Assembly (NCBI GenBank): GCA_026169535.1
Contig: JAPFCU010000079.1
Coordinates: forward strand, 124,001 to 188,000
DNA: 64,000 bases
Direction of reading: 5' to 3'
Origin: Blautia sp.
GTDB lineage: Bacteria; Bacillota; Clostridia; Lachnospirales; Lachnospiraceae
In this document: piece after piece, positions 37,079 through 45,639 of the stretch
How positions within the stretch are numbered: position 1 is the first letter of the stretch
How the letters are laid out: each line of letters starts with the position of its first letter
The notes under the pieces: model-generated
What the model was told of the DNA's origin: nothing
Seen by the model: only the letters and a program-made list of their open reading frames with translations
Database searches by the model: none
Made by a program: the position numbers and the translations under genes

Positions 37079-37543
37079 ATGGCAAGATTTCCAAAAAAGA
37101 CGGCCTATGTTGCATGTAACGGCGGGGAACGCTGTCAGAGCTGTTCCTATGGCTGTATGACTTGTTCCTCCTGCATGGAGGCCTGCAGAAAGGATGCTGT
37201 TTTTTATAATGCATATGGGGTGGCTGAAATAGATGAAACCAAATGTATTGGCTGTGGCCTTTGTGTGAAAGCATGTCCCCAGGATATCATTCACATTCAT
37301 CTCACGGATAATCCGTTCCTTGTGAAATGTTCCAATAAGGATAAGGGAGCGGTGGCGAGGAAGGTCTGTGAAGTCAGCTGTATCGGCTGTGGGATCTGTG
37401 CAAAAAACTGTCCGGCAGATGCAGTTGCAGTTACAGACAATGTTGTAGCGATCAATGACGAGCTTTGTCTTGCCTGTGGAAACTGTGCTGTAAAATGTCC
37501 GCGGAATGTGATTGCAGATACACGTGGGATTATTTTAAAATAA
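37079..37543 (+). CDS. polyferredoxin, electron partner of the fused xanthine dehydrogenase
   Basis: The 154-residue protein has about 20 cysteines: an unusual N-terminal group (Cys13, 19, 22, 26, 29, 32, 36), two standard [4Fe-4S] motifs (Cys56-66 and Cys130-140) and a third (Cys101-111, with an extra Cys97). It resembles the ferredoxin part of RnfB-like proteins and lacks membrane spans. Its tight coupling to an FAD-less xanthine dehydrogenase suggests that electrons from purine oxidation go to this protein and then to ferredoxin, hydrogenase or YgfK rather than to NAD. Confidence 0.9.
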   Translation: MARFPKKTAYVACNGGERCQSCSYGCMTCSSCMEACRKDAVFYNAYGVAEIDETKCIGCGLCVKACPQDIIHIHLTDNPFLVKCSNKDKGAVARKVCEVSCIGCGICAKNCPADAVAVTDNVVAINDELCLACGNCAVKCPRNVIADTRGIILK

Positions 37544-37569
37544 ATTAATAAAAAGTTCACAAAAATCAA

Positions 37570-37598
37570 TGGAAAATCCACTTATAATATGCTAAAAT
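37570..37598 (+). promoter_or_regulatory. possible promoter of the xdhABC operon
   Basis: TGGAAA (37570-37575), 17-bp spacer, TAAAAT (37593-37598); the -35 box is a 4 of 6 match. It would give a leader of nearly 200 nt containing the folded RNA at 37658-37752. Confidence 0.5.
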
Positions 37599-37657
37599 GA
37601 ATAAAAGTCAAATGTTCCTGATGTTTTACAGAAATTCAGGATACGCATTATAAGAAA

Positions 37658-37752
37658 GTAGCATGGTTCGGAGCCGGACGATCGTCCTGAGGGGAACACA
37701 AACTCCTGGGATGTAGTCCGGCTTTTTATATCCGAACAGAGATAAGAGCTAC
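37658..37752 (+). ncRNA. structured leader RNA with intrinsic terminator, riboswitch candidate
   Basis: Three perfect helices are nested: GTAGC/GCTAC (37658-37662 with 37748-37752), GTTCGGA/TCCGAAC (37666-37672 with 37731-37737) and GCCGGAC/GTCCGGC (37673-37679 with 37716-37722). The innermost stem encloses a 36-nt loop that can fold further (TCC-GAG with CTC-GGGA) and is followed directly by five T, so it is also a terminator. The element lies 50 nt before xdhA, inside a Mo/Se hydroxylase cluster. A ligand such as molybdenum cofactor or a purine is plausible, but I cannot match it to a named class with certainty. Confidence 0.65.
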
Positions 37753-37801
37753 AGGGACAGTCCGTCGGAATTTATGCAAAAAAAGAAAAGAAGGTGAAGA
37801 G

Positions 37802-40078
37802 ATGGTTGGAAAGAGTATTCCAAGAGTAGATGCTTATGAAAAAGTTACAGGAAGAGCAAAGTTTACAGATGATTTGATTCTTGACCGATGCCTGGTTGCC
37901 AAGATCCTTCATTCTACCATTGGAAACGGGATTGTAACATCTATCGACACCAGTGAGGCGGAGGCACTTCCAGGTGTGGTAAAGGTGGTTACCTTTCAGG
38001 ATGTGCCGGATCATTGTTATCCTACACCGGGACATCCGTGGTCTGTAGAGCCGGCTCATCAGGATATAGCAGACAGAAATATTCTTACCGGACGTATCCG
38101 CTACTATGGGGATGATATTGCAGCAGTGGTGGCAGAGGATGAAGTGACTGCATCCCGTGCACTGAAGCTGATCAAAGTAGAATATGAAGAATATCCGGTG
38201 GAAATTCACCCGCGTAAATCCATGTATGGAAGCAACCCGCCTATTCACTTTGATAAAAAAGACAACGTATTGGCACGTTCAAACTTTTTTATCGGGGATG
38301 TCGACAAGGGGCTGGAGGAATCTGAAACTGTTGTAAAAAGAAGCTATAAAACTCCGATCGTACAGCATTGTCATATTGAAAACCCGATTTCCTTTGCCTA
38401 TATGGAAAAGGGAAGGGTTGTGGTAGTTACTTCCACTCAGATTCCCCATATTGTAAGGCGTGTGATCGGTCAGGCTCTGGGTATTCCCTGGGGCAGGGTA
38501 AGAGTGATTAAACCTTATATTGGCGGAGGCTTCGGAAACAAACAGGATGTGCTGTATGAGCCGCTGAACGCTTTTTTGACGATGCAGGTGGGAGGCCGTC
38601 CGGTGAAGCTGGATATTTCCAGAGAAGAGACGTTCCGAAATACCAGAACACGTCACTCAATTGAATATGATCTGACTGCGGGAGTAGATAAAGATGGACG
38701 TCTTGTGGCAAAAGAGATGAACGCATACTCTAATCAGGGTGCTTATGCTTCTCATGGTCATGCAATTGCTGCCAATGGATTAACCGCCTGGAGACTGCAG
38801 TATGCCTGCCCGAATATAAGAGGAGAAGCGTATACCATTTATACAAACAGCCCGACAGCAGGCGCTATGCGTGCTTACGGAATTCCGCAGGCTGCTTTTG
38901 CTATTGAGTGCTTTATGGATGATATAGCAAAAGAAATCCATATGGATCCGCTGGAATTCCGAAAGAAAAACCTGATCCACGGATACTATGAGGACGCATA
39001 CCTGAAACCGATCGCCGCAAATACAAATGGTATTTTTGAATGTCTGGAAAAGGGTGCTGAATATATACACTGGGATGAAAAACGGAAAGAATATGCGGAT
39101 CAGACAGGGGATATCCGAAGAGGTGTCGGTGTTTCTGTATTTTCATATAAGACAGGTGTATGGCCTATTTCTCTGGAAATTGCAGGTTGCCGCCTTTCTC
39201 TTAACCAGGACGGAAGCGTACAGATGCAGATTGGCGCTACAGAGATCGGGCAGGGAGCAGATACGGTATTTTCTCAGATGGCGGCAGAGACTCTTCATAT
39301 GGATGTAGAAAATATTCATATTGTGACGGTACAGGATACAGATGTAACACCATTTGATACAGGTGCTTATGCGTCCAGACAGTCTTTTGTTACCGGAACT
39401 GCAGTAAAACAGTGTGCAGAACTGCTTTATGATAAAATCCTTGCCTATGCAAAGACGCTTCTGCCAGAGCAGGAGACCAGAGAACTGTCTATGGATCATG
39501 GGTGGATCTATGCGGGAGATGAAGAGGCAATTTCTCTGGAGGCAGTTGCACAGGAGGCGTACTACAGTCTTTCAAATTCTTCGGTACTTACCGCAGAGGT
39601 TTCTACCCAGGTAAAGAAAAACACACTTGCTTCCGGCTGCTGTTTTGCAGAGGTGGAAGTAGATATGAAACTGGGAACGATCAAGATCCTTCATATTATC
39701 AATGTCCATGACAGCGGAAAACTTCTGAATCCTCAGCTGGCAGAGATGCAGGTGCATGGAGGCATGTCCATGGGTATGGGCTATGGAATCAGCGAGCAGA
39801 TCGTGCTGGATGAAAAAACAGGCAGGATGCTGAACGGCAACCTTCTTGACTATAAACTTATGACAGCTCTGGATACACCGGACATTAAAGCAGATTTTGT
39901 GGAGCTTGACGATCCTGAGGGACCATACGGAAACAAGGCTCTTGGAGAGCCGCCTGCAATTCCGGGAGCACCTGCTATCCGAAATGCAGTTCTTCACGCA
40001 ACAGGCGTGGCATTTAATGAGAATCCTCTCACACCTCAGAAACTGATCGATGGATTCAAAAAAGCCGGACTGATCTGA
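37802..40078 (+). CDS. xdhA: xanthine dehydrogenase, molybdenum-binding subunit
   Basis: The 758-residue protein is the large Mo subunit of a three-part purine hydroxylase, like E. coli XdhA. IGGGFGNKQD (about 240), MRAYGIPQ and ALGEPPAIPGAP (about 713-724, with the catalytic Glu near 716) form the molybdopterin site. It has no iron-sulfur or FAD domain; these come from the next two genes. AAGGTGAAGAG precedes the ATG at 37802. It heads xdhA-xdhB-xdhC-yqeB-yqeC/mocA, which all lie within 30 nt of one another. Confidence 0.94.
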   Translation: MVGKSIPRVDAYEKVTGRAKFTDDLILDRCLVAKILHSTIGNGIVTSIDTSEAEALPGVVKVVTFQDVPDHCYPTPGHPWSVEPAHQDIADRNILTGRIRYYGDDIAAVVAEDEVTASRALKLIKVEYEEYPVEIHPRKSMYGSNPPIHFDKKDNVLARSNFFIGDVDKGLEESETVVKRSYKTPIVQHCHIENPISFAYMEKGRVVVVTSTQIPHIVRRVIGQALGIPWGRVRVIKPYIGGGFGNKQDVLYEPLNAFLTMQVGGRPVKLDISREETFRNTRTRHSIEYDLTAGVDKDGRLVAKEMNAYSNQGAYASHGHAIAANGLTAWRLQYACPNIRGEAYTIYTNSPTAGAMRAYGIPQAAFAIECFMDDIAKEIHMDPLEFRKKNLIHGYYEDAYLKPIAANTNGIFECLEKGAEYIHWDEKRKEYADQTGDIRRGVGVSVFSYKTGVWPISLEIAGCRLSLNQDGSVQMQIGATEIGQGADTVFSQMAAETLHMDVENIHIVTVQDTDVTPFDTGAYASRQSFVTGTAVKQCAELLYDKILAYAKTLLPEQETRELSMDHGWIYAGDEEAISLEAVAQEAYYSLSNSSVLTAEVSTQVKKNTLASGCCFAEVEVDMKLGTIKILHIINVHDSGKLLNPQLAEMQVHGGMSMGMGYGISEQIVLDEKTGRMLNGNLLDYKLMTALDTPDIKADFVELDDPEGPYGNKALGEPPAIPGAPAIRNAVLHATGVAFNENPLTPQKLIDGFKKAGLI

Positions 40079-40094
40079 AAGGGGGAACTGTTTT

Positions 40095-40979
40095 ATGTAT
40101 GATATTGAAAATTACTATAATGCAAAATCTGTTGAGGAGGCAGCGGCTCTTCTGAAGGAGCATCCGGATACCCGGATCATTTCCGGGGGAAGCGATGTTC
40201 TGATCAAGATCCGGGAAGGAAAGATGGCGGGAACCTCGCTTGTCTGTATCCGAGATATTAAAGAAATACAGGGTGTAAGCAAAAAAGACAACGGAGATAT
40301 TTATATTGGAGCGGGAACGACTTTTTCACATATTACCAATGATCCCATCATACAGGAGTGTATTCCGGTTCTTGGAGAAGCAGTAGACCAGGTTGGAGGT
40401 CCTCAGATCCGCAATATCGGCACGATTGGAGGAAACATCTGTAATGGTGCAGTCAGCGCAGACAGTGCCCCTACGGTATTTTCCCTGAATGCTCTTCTTC
40501 GTATTGAAGACGGAAACGGCGGAAGAACAGTTCCGGTAAAAGAGTTTTATCTGGGACCGGGCCGTGTAGATCTGAAGAGAGGAGAAATTCTGACTCATGT
40601 GATCATTCCGGCAGAAGAATATCAGGGATATCGAGGTCATTATATAAAATATTCTATGCGTAAAGCCATGGATATCGCTACTCTGAGCTGTTCTGTGGTA
40701 AGCAGAGTAAATATGGAAAAAAACATACTGGAAGATGTACGTATTACTTTTGGCGTAGCGGCTCCGGTACCTTTCCGATGTGAAAAAACAGAAGCTGCTT
40801 TAAAGGGGATGTCTGTCAGCGAAGAACTGTATCAGACAATAGAAGAAAGCGTTCGTCAGGAAATCAGTCCCAGAGATTCCTGGAGGGCCTCCAGAGAATT
40901 TCGTCTCCAGATTGGCGGAGAGATTGCAAAAAGGGCACTGATCCGCACTGTAGAGCTTGCAGGAGGTGACAGACAATGA
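40095..40979 (+). CDS. xdhB: xanthine dehydrogenase, FAD-binding subunit
   Basis: The 294-residue protein has the vanillyl-oxidase-like FAD fold of Mo hydroxylase medium subunits: ISGGSDVLIKIREG near residue 31, IGAGTTF, and GGPQIRNIGTIGGNICN with the conserved Gly-rich flavin loop, then a C-terminal CO-dehydrogenase flavoprotein domain. It should pass electrons from the iron-sulfur subunit to NAD or another acceptor. It overlaps xdhC by 4 nt. Confidence 0.95.
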   Translation: MYDIENYYNAKSVEEAAALLKEHPDTRIISGGSDVLIKIREGKMAGTSLVCIRDIKEIQGVSKKDNGDIYIGAGTTFSHITNDPIIQECIPVLGEAVDQVGGPQIRNIGTIGGNICNGAVSADSAPTVFSLNALLRIEDGNGGRTVPVKEFYLGPGRVDLKRGEILTHVIIPAEEYQGYRGHYIKYSMRKAMDIATLSCSVVSRVNMEKNILEDVRITFGVAAPVPFRCEKTEAALKGMSVSEELYQTIEESVRQEISPRDSWRASREFRLQIGGEIAKRALIRTVELAGGDRQ

Positions 40980-41470
40980 TCAGGGATAAAGTATTAGTAA
41001 AATGCATTGTAAATGGAAAGGAAGTAGCGGAGTATGTAGATCCAAGAGAATCTCTTCTTGATATGCTGAGAAACCGTCTGGGGCTTACTTCTGTTAAAAA
41101 AGGCTGTGAGGTTGGAGAATGCGGAGCCTGTACAGTCATTATTGACGGTGAAACCGTAGATTCCTGTATTTATCTGGCCGTATGGGCAGAGGGAAAAAAC
41201 ATCCGTACATTGGAAGGGCTTGAGAAGAATGGAGACCTGACACGCATTCAGGAGGCTTTTATTGAGGAAGGGGCTATCCAGTGTGGATTTTGTACTCCGG
41301 GATTTGTTATGTCAGCCACTGTACTTCTGGAAAGAGGAGAAGTTCTTACAAGAGAGGCAATCAAAAAACATATGTCGGGTAATCTGTGCCGTTGTACCGG
41401 CTATCAGAATATAGTAAATGCCGTAGAAAAAGTTATGAAAGAAAATGCGGCAGAGAATGAAGGAGCTTAA
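40976..41470 (+). CDS. xdhC: xanthine dehydrogenase, [2Fe-2S] subunit
   Basis: This 164-residue small subunit binds two [2Fe-2S] clusters: plant-type ligands Cys44, Cys49, Cys52 and Cys64, and the all-helical domain ligands Cys103, Cys106, Cys138 and Cys140 (CRC). It carries electrons from the Mo site of XdhA to the FAD of XdhB. The start codon overlaps the xdhB stop (ATGA), and yqeB begins 3 nt after its stop. Confidence 0.96.
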   Translation: MIRDKVLVKCIVNGKEVAEYVDPRESLLDMLRNRLGLTSVKKGCEVGECGACTVIIDGETVDSCIYLAVWAEGKNIRTLEGLEKNGDLTRIQEAFIEEGAIQCGFCTPGFVMSATVLLERGEVLTREAIKKHMSGNLCRCTGYQNIVNAVEKVMKENAAENEGA

Positions 41471-41473
41471 GCT

Positions 41474-42292
41474 ATGCCGCAGAACAGTATACTGGTTGTC
41501 CGGGGTGGAGGAGATCTTGCCAGTGGAGTGATCCATCGGCTTTTCCGCTGCGGATACCGGGTTCTTATATTAGAAAGCAGAAAACCAAGCGCAATCCGCA
41601 GGGAAGTATCCTTCTGTGAAGCAGTTTATGACGGAGAGGCATTTGTGGAGGGAGTTCTGAGCCACCGTATCCATCATGTGGATCAGTGTGAAGAAATCTG
41701 GAAGCTGGGAGAAATCCCCCTTCTGGTGGATGAAGAGGGAACTGCAATCCGTACTTTAAAGCCGGATGCTGTGATCGATGGGATCCTTGCAAAAAAAAAT
41801 ATGGGTACCAGCCGGGAAATGGCGCCGGTGACGATAGCCCTTGGCCCGGGATTTCTGGCCGGGGCAGACGCTGATTATGTGATCGAGACAAAAAGAGGAC
41901 ATGATCTTGGCAGGATCATCGAGGAAGGCTGGGCAATCCCAAATACAGGGATTCCAGGTGAAATCGGCGGTTATGGAAGAGAGCGGGTAATCCACTCTCC
42001 GGCAACCGGAGCGATCCATAATAAAGCAAAGATCAGTGATCTGGTAGAGAAGGGGCAGGAGATTGCTGTAATCCGGACAGAAGAAGGTCATGAAATTCCG
42101 GTAACTGCATCTCTGACAGGGGTGCTGCGCGGTATTATCCGGGAAGGTTATGAAGTATTCCAGGGAATGAAGATTGCGGATATTGACCCCAGAAAAGAAC
42201 AGAAAAAGAACTGCAATACCATTTCGGACAAGGCAAGATGCATTGCGGGCAGTGTAGTAGAGATTCTTTTAGCAGAAGGTGTTCTTCCATGA
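41474..42292 (+). CDS. yqeB: YqeB, selenium-dependent molybdenum hydroxylase maturation protein
   Basis: The 272-residue protein starts with a Rossmann-like VVRGGGDLASGV and continues with the conserved ETKRGHDLGRII and IHSPATG motifs of the EF2563 family. Genome comparisons use yqeB together with yqeC as markers of selenium-dependent molybdenum hydroxylases that carry a non-selenocysteine Se cofactor. Its biochemical step is not known. AAGGAG lies upstream, overlapping the end of xdhC. Confidence 0.92.
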   Translation: MPQNSILVVRGGGDLASGVIHRLFRCGYRVLILESRKPSAIRREVSFCEAVYDGEAFVEGVLSHRIHHVDQCEEIWKLGEIPLLVDEEGTAIRTLKPDAVIDGILAKKNMGTSREMAPVTIALGPGFLAGADADYVIETKRGHDLGRIIEEGWAIPNTGIPGEIGGYGRERVIHSPATGAIHNKAKISDLVEKGQEIAVIRTEEGHEIPVTASLTGVLRGIIREGYEVFQGMKIADIDPRKEQKKNCNTISDKARCIAGSVVEILLAEGVLP

Positions 42293-42318
42293 ATCACAGC
42301 TTATGAATGGAGACGAAG

Positions 42319-43662
42319 ATGAAAGTTCTGGAGCTTCTGGATATTGATATAAAAAAGAGCAGAGTTATTTCTGTTGTGGGAGGCGGCGGTAAGACGAGTC
42401 TGATCTTTCAGATGGCAGAGGAACTGGTCGCATTTGAAAAAAAGGTGATCGTTACTACCACCACACATATGGCTTATGAACAGGGAAGACCCTTTGTGGG
42501 AGACGGAAATCTGAGAAAAATCAGAGAAAATATCAGGAAATTCGGCTATACGGTAGTGGGAGTTATTGAAGAAAAAAAGAATTCTCATGGAATTTGTGAT
42601 GCAGAAAGAGCTGATTTCGGCGACAGAATGGAAAGTAAACAGCCTTTTAGCCGTAAAATACAGGGACTTGCGGAAGAGAAAATTCGGGAGCTGCAAAAGG
42701 AATGCGATGTGCTTCTGATTGAGGCAGACGGTGCAAAGTGTCTTCCATTAAAAGTTCCCGCAGGCTGGGAGCCGGTGATACCGGAAATGACAGACCTGGT
42801 TATTGGAGTGATAGGCCTGGATTGTCTGGGAAAAAGAATTCTGGATACCTGTCACAGACCGGAACTGACGGCAGAGTTTCTTGGAAAGGACATCTGCGAA
42901 AAAGTGACAGAAGAGGATGCAGCCAAAATTGCAGCCTCATCTTCAGGACTTCGCAAAAATGTAGGAAACCGGGAATACAGGGTGCTTTTGAATAAGACGG
43001 ATGTTCTGGAGGATCCAAAAGCAGCAGACCGGATCCTGGAAAAAATTAAAAAAGAAAAAATTTATGCAGCTGCTGGAAGTTTGAAACACAAAAGGCAGTA
43101 CAAGCTGGCAATCGTAATTCTTGCAGCGGGAAACAGCCGGAGATTTGGAGATAATAAGCTTATGTATCCTGTTGAAGGAATTCCTATGTACCGCAGAGCT
43201 CTGGACAGAGCGCTTCTGGTACAGGAAAAAATGAAAGGGCTTATTTTTTCGGCTGCAATCGTCACACAGTATCCGGAAATACAGAAAGAAGCAACAAAAC
43301 TTGGTGTAAAAACAGTATTTAATTCTCATCCGGAAACTGGGATTTCTTCTTCTATGAAGCTGGGGCTTCTTCCTGAAGCAGATGCCTGTCTTTTTATGGT
43401 GGCAGATCAGCCCTGGTTAAGGGCAGAAACTCTGGAGGGGCTGATTCTGAGATTCCTGGACAGCAGCAAAGGGATGGCGGCAGTATCAAAAAATGGTGAA
43501 CCGGGAAATCCATGTATTTTCAGTCGGAAGTATTATGACAGCCTGATGGAGCTTACCGGAGATAAAGGGGGAAAAAGAGTGCTGAAAGCCCATCCGGAGG
43601 ATGTGGTCTTATATGAAATTGAAAATGAAAAAGAGCTTACAGATGTGGACAGGCCTCTGTAG
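42319..43662 (+). CDS. fusion of YqeC (selenium cofactor protein) and MocA-like nucleotidyltransferase
   Basis: The ATG at 42319 has GGAG six bases upstream; an ATG four codons earlier does not. Residues 1-250 are YqeC, with a P-loop GGGGKT (21-26), TTTTHM and LLIEADGAK. Residues 264-447 are a MocA/MobA-type nucleotidyltransferase with VILAAGNSRRFGDNKL, the Asp-containing MVADQPWL and GNPCIF. YqeC belongs to the selenium Mo-hydroxylase system; MocA attaches CMP to molybdopterin to give the dinucleotide cofactor. In E. coli these are separate genes; here one chain links both steps for the adjacent hydroxylases. Confidence 0.93.
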   Translation: MKVLELLDIDIKKSRVISVVGGGGKTSLIFQMAEELVAFEKKVIVTTTTHMAYEQGRPFVGDGNLRKIRENIRKFGYTVVGVIEEKKNSHGICDAERADFGDRMESKQPFSRKIQGLAEEKIRELQKECDVLLIEADGAKCLPLKVPAGWEPVIPEMTDLVIGVIGLDCLGKRILDTCHRPELTAEFLGKDICEKVTEEDAAKIAASSSGLRKNVGNREYRVLLNKTDVLEDPKAADRILEKIKKEKIYAAAGSLKHKRQYKLAIVILAAGNSRRFGDNKLMYPVEGIPMYRRALDRALLVQEKMKGLIFSAAIVTQYPEIQKEATKLGVKTVFNSHPETGISSSMKLGLLPEADACLFMVADQPWLRAETLEGLILRFLDSSKGMAAVSKNGEPGNPCIFSRKYYDSLMELTGDKGGKRVLKAHPEDVVLYEIENEKELTDVDRPL

Positions 43663-43708
43663 GCTCTTCTTTTTGCCAGGACTGAGCCGGTGTCTGGGAC
43701 CGCCCGGA

Positions 43709-45076
43709 TCATTTTGTTTTAGTAGTTTTATTCAGTTCCGGAAGTACGGTCAGCATCATTGTCAGGAAACAGGCACAGCCACCGATCAGGTTAGAAACAG
43801 GCTCTGCCCAGAATACACCGTTTACTCCTAAATTTCCAATGTGAGGCAGAAGTACGGTAAGGGGAACTACAATGATCACCTTTCTGAAAATAGAGAAAAA
43901 GGTGGCGTACCGGGCTTTTCCCAGAGCTACGAACACACTTTGTCCGGCAAACTGCAAAGCCATAAAGCAAAATCCGAAAAAGTAGATGTGGAGAGCAGGA
44001 ACACCTTCAGTGATCAGTTCAGACTGATTGTTAAAAATACGGATAAAAAATTCCGGGAATAACTTAAGAATTCCCCATATGACAAGTGTATAAGAAATAC
44101 AAAGCAGGGTAACAAAGCCAATGGCTTTTTTTACCCGATGATAAGCCTGCTCTCCATAATTGAAACTCATAACTGGAGAGGCGCCGCTGGTAAGGCCGTT
44201 AACCGGAGTTGTGGTGATCTCCCGGATGGAATTCAGTACTGTCATGATTCCCACATAAAGATCTCCGCCCCAGGTCTGCAGGGTGGCATTGCAGAAAATC
44301 TGAACCAGACTGTTGGTGAAGGCCATCATAAATCCGGAAATTCCCAGAGACATGATATTTTTAACCCGTGACCATTTTAATTTCATAGCATCTTTTTTTA
44401 AATGAAGGACAGCTTTTTTTCCGGTGAGAAATTTCAGAACCCACAGAGCAGAACACATCTGAGAAAGAACAGTTGCCGTGGCCGCTCCCTTTACACCCAT
44501 ACCGAATACAAAAATAAACAAAGGATCCAGAAGAATGTTCAGGATAGCGCCGATCAGAATGGTCAGCATTCCCATGTTTCCGAAGCCCTGACTGTTGATA
44601 AAGGGGTTCATTCCCAGAGTGACCATTACAAACAGAGTCCCAAGAAGATAGATACGTATATAATCCCGGGCATAGGGATAGGTAATGTCACTGGCGCCAA
44701 AGGCATAGAGAACTGGACGGTAAAACAGATATCCGAGAAGCATAAGAACGGTTCCTGTCAGAATCAGCATGGAAAAGGTATTTCCCATAAGGCATTCAGC
44801 TTCTTTTTGGTTTCCACGGCCTCGTTCCATGGAACATAGAGGGCTTCCCCCATTTCCAAAAAGATAGGTGAAAGCGGTGATCAGTGTGATTACAGGAAAG
44901 CAGATCCCCACACCGGTCAGAGCTGTAGTCCCCACATGTGGTATTCGTCCGATATAGATCCGGTCTACGATATTATAAAGGAGGTTCAGAAGCTGAGCCA
45001 GTGTCATGGGAACAGCAACCTCCAGAATGTTTCGATATACATTTCCCCTGGAAAAATCAGTCTGATGTATGTTCAT
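43709..45076 (-). CDS. MATE family efflux transporter
   Basis: The start at 45076 (MNIHQTDF) is chosen for GAGGTG upstream; the frame is open 42 codons further but without a site. The 455-residue product has 12 predicted helices in two MATE repeats (AVPMTLAQLLNLLYNIVDRIYIG in part, and a second half after about 230). Substrates of such clostridial MATE proteins are mostly unknown, often cationic drugs or metabolites. It is transcribed against the purine genes on either side and next to the shell genes, so it may export a pathway product, but it could equally be unrelated. Confidence 0.92.
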   Translation of the reverse strand: MNIHQTDFSRGNVYRNILEVAVPMTLAQLLNLLYNIVDRIYIGRIPHVGTTALTGVGICFPVITLITAFTYLFGNGGSPLCSMERGRGNQKEAECLMGNTFSMLILTGTVLMLLGYLFYRPVLYAFGASDITYPYARDYIRIYLLGTLFVMVTLGMNPFINSQGFGNMGMLTILIGAILNILLDPLFIFVFGMGVKGAATATVLSQMCSALWVLKFLTGKKAVLHLKKDAMKLKWSRVKNIMSLGISGFMMAFTNSLVQIFCNATLQTWGGDLYVGIMTVLNSIREITTTPVNGLTSGASPVMSFNYGEQAYHRVKKAIGFVTLLCISYTLVIWGILKLFPEFFIRIFNNQSELITEGVPALHIYFFGFCFMALQFAGQSVFVALGKARYATFFSIFRKVIIVVPLTVLLPHIGNLGVNGVFWAEPVSNLIGGCACFLTMMLTVLPELNKTTKTK

Positions 45077-45232
45077 AAGTTCACCTCGGGTAAAATCTTT
45101 CTTTCTATTATATACCATATAAATGAAAAAACAAGAATTCCCAAAAAGCTTAGGGTGAAAAATAACCACATCAGTCCACAAGAAAAAACAAATAAAAACC
45201 ACATATGATTTCTTTTTTCTTGTTGTTTTTAC

Positions 45233-45261
45233 TTGTATTTTTATTGAAAAACAGGTATACT
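45233..45261 (+). promoter_or_regulatory. promoter of the microcompartment shell genes
   Basis: TTGTAT (45233-45238), 17-bp spacer, TATACT (45256-45261). The shell genes thus have their own transcription start, near 45268. Confidence 0.55.
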
Positions 45262-45314
45262 GGTATTAAATACAACAATAGAGAAATTTTCTGGTAAGAA
45301 AAGTGGGAGGTATT

Positions 45315-45614
45315 ATGGCTGAGAAATATAACGGCATGGCAGTGGGTGTATTTGAACTGGATAATCTGGTTGCCTGCTTTGTAGCTCTTGACGCTGCATC
45401 CAAGGCAGCAAATGTAAAGATCCAGAGTGTGGAACGTAACCGTCTGAAAAGCGGCGCCTGTGTGAAGATAAGAGGTTCTGTTTCTGATGTAAATGCAGCT
45501 ATGGAGGTGGCGCTTGAGACAGCGAAGCCTCTTGGAGAGGTTGTAAGCCACACCATCATTGCTTCTCCGACAGAAGATACGGAAACAGCGCTTGCAATGA
45601 CTATTAACAAATAA
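45315..45614 (+). CDS. bacterial microcompartment shell protein, BMC-H type (1)
   Basis: GGGAGG precedes the ATG at 45315. The 99-residue product is one BMC domain: an N-terminal AVGVFELDNLVACFVALDAASKAANV, a KIQSVERNR strand, the pore-region GACVKIRGSVSDVNAAM, and a SHTIIASP end strand. Such proteins form flat hexamers that tile the shell of a microcompartment. The charged residues of the pore loop (Lys-Ser-Gly-Ala-Cys) differ from the more common KIGS, so the pore may suit another metabolite. A second shell gene follows after 25 nt. Confidence 0.93.
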   Translation: MAEKYNGMAVGVFELDNLVACFVALDAASKAANVKIQSVERNRLKSGACVKIRGSVSDVNAAMEVALETAKPLGEVVSHTIIASPTEDTETALAMTINK

Positions 45615-45639
45615 TTCTGGATAAAGTGAGGAAATCAAT

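Noticed and set aside
37658-37752. tRNA or tRNA-like gene
   Set aside because: The helices are nested rather than cloverleaf-shaped, and no T-loop or anticodon loop is present.
34511-43662. Selenocysteine (in-frame TGA with SECIS) in the xanthine dehydrogenases
   Set aside because: Both enzymes are full length without internal TGA; selenium dependence in this family is through a labile Se ligand.
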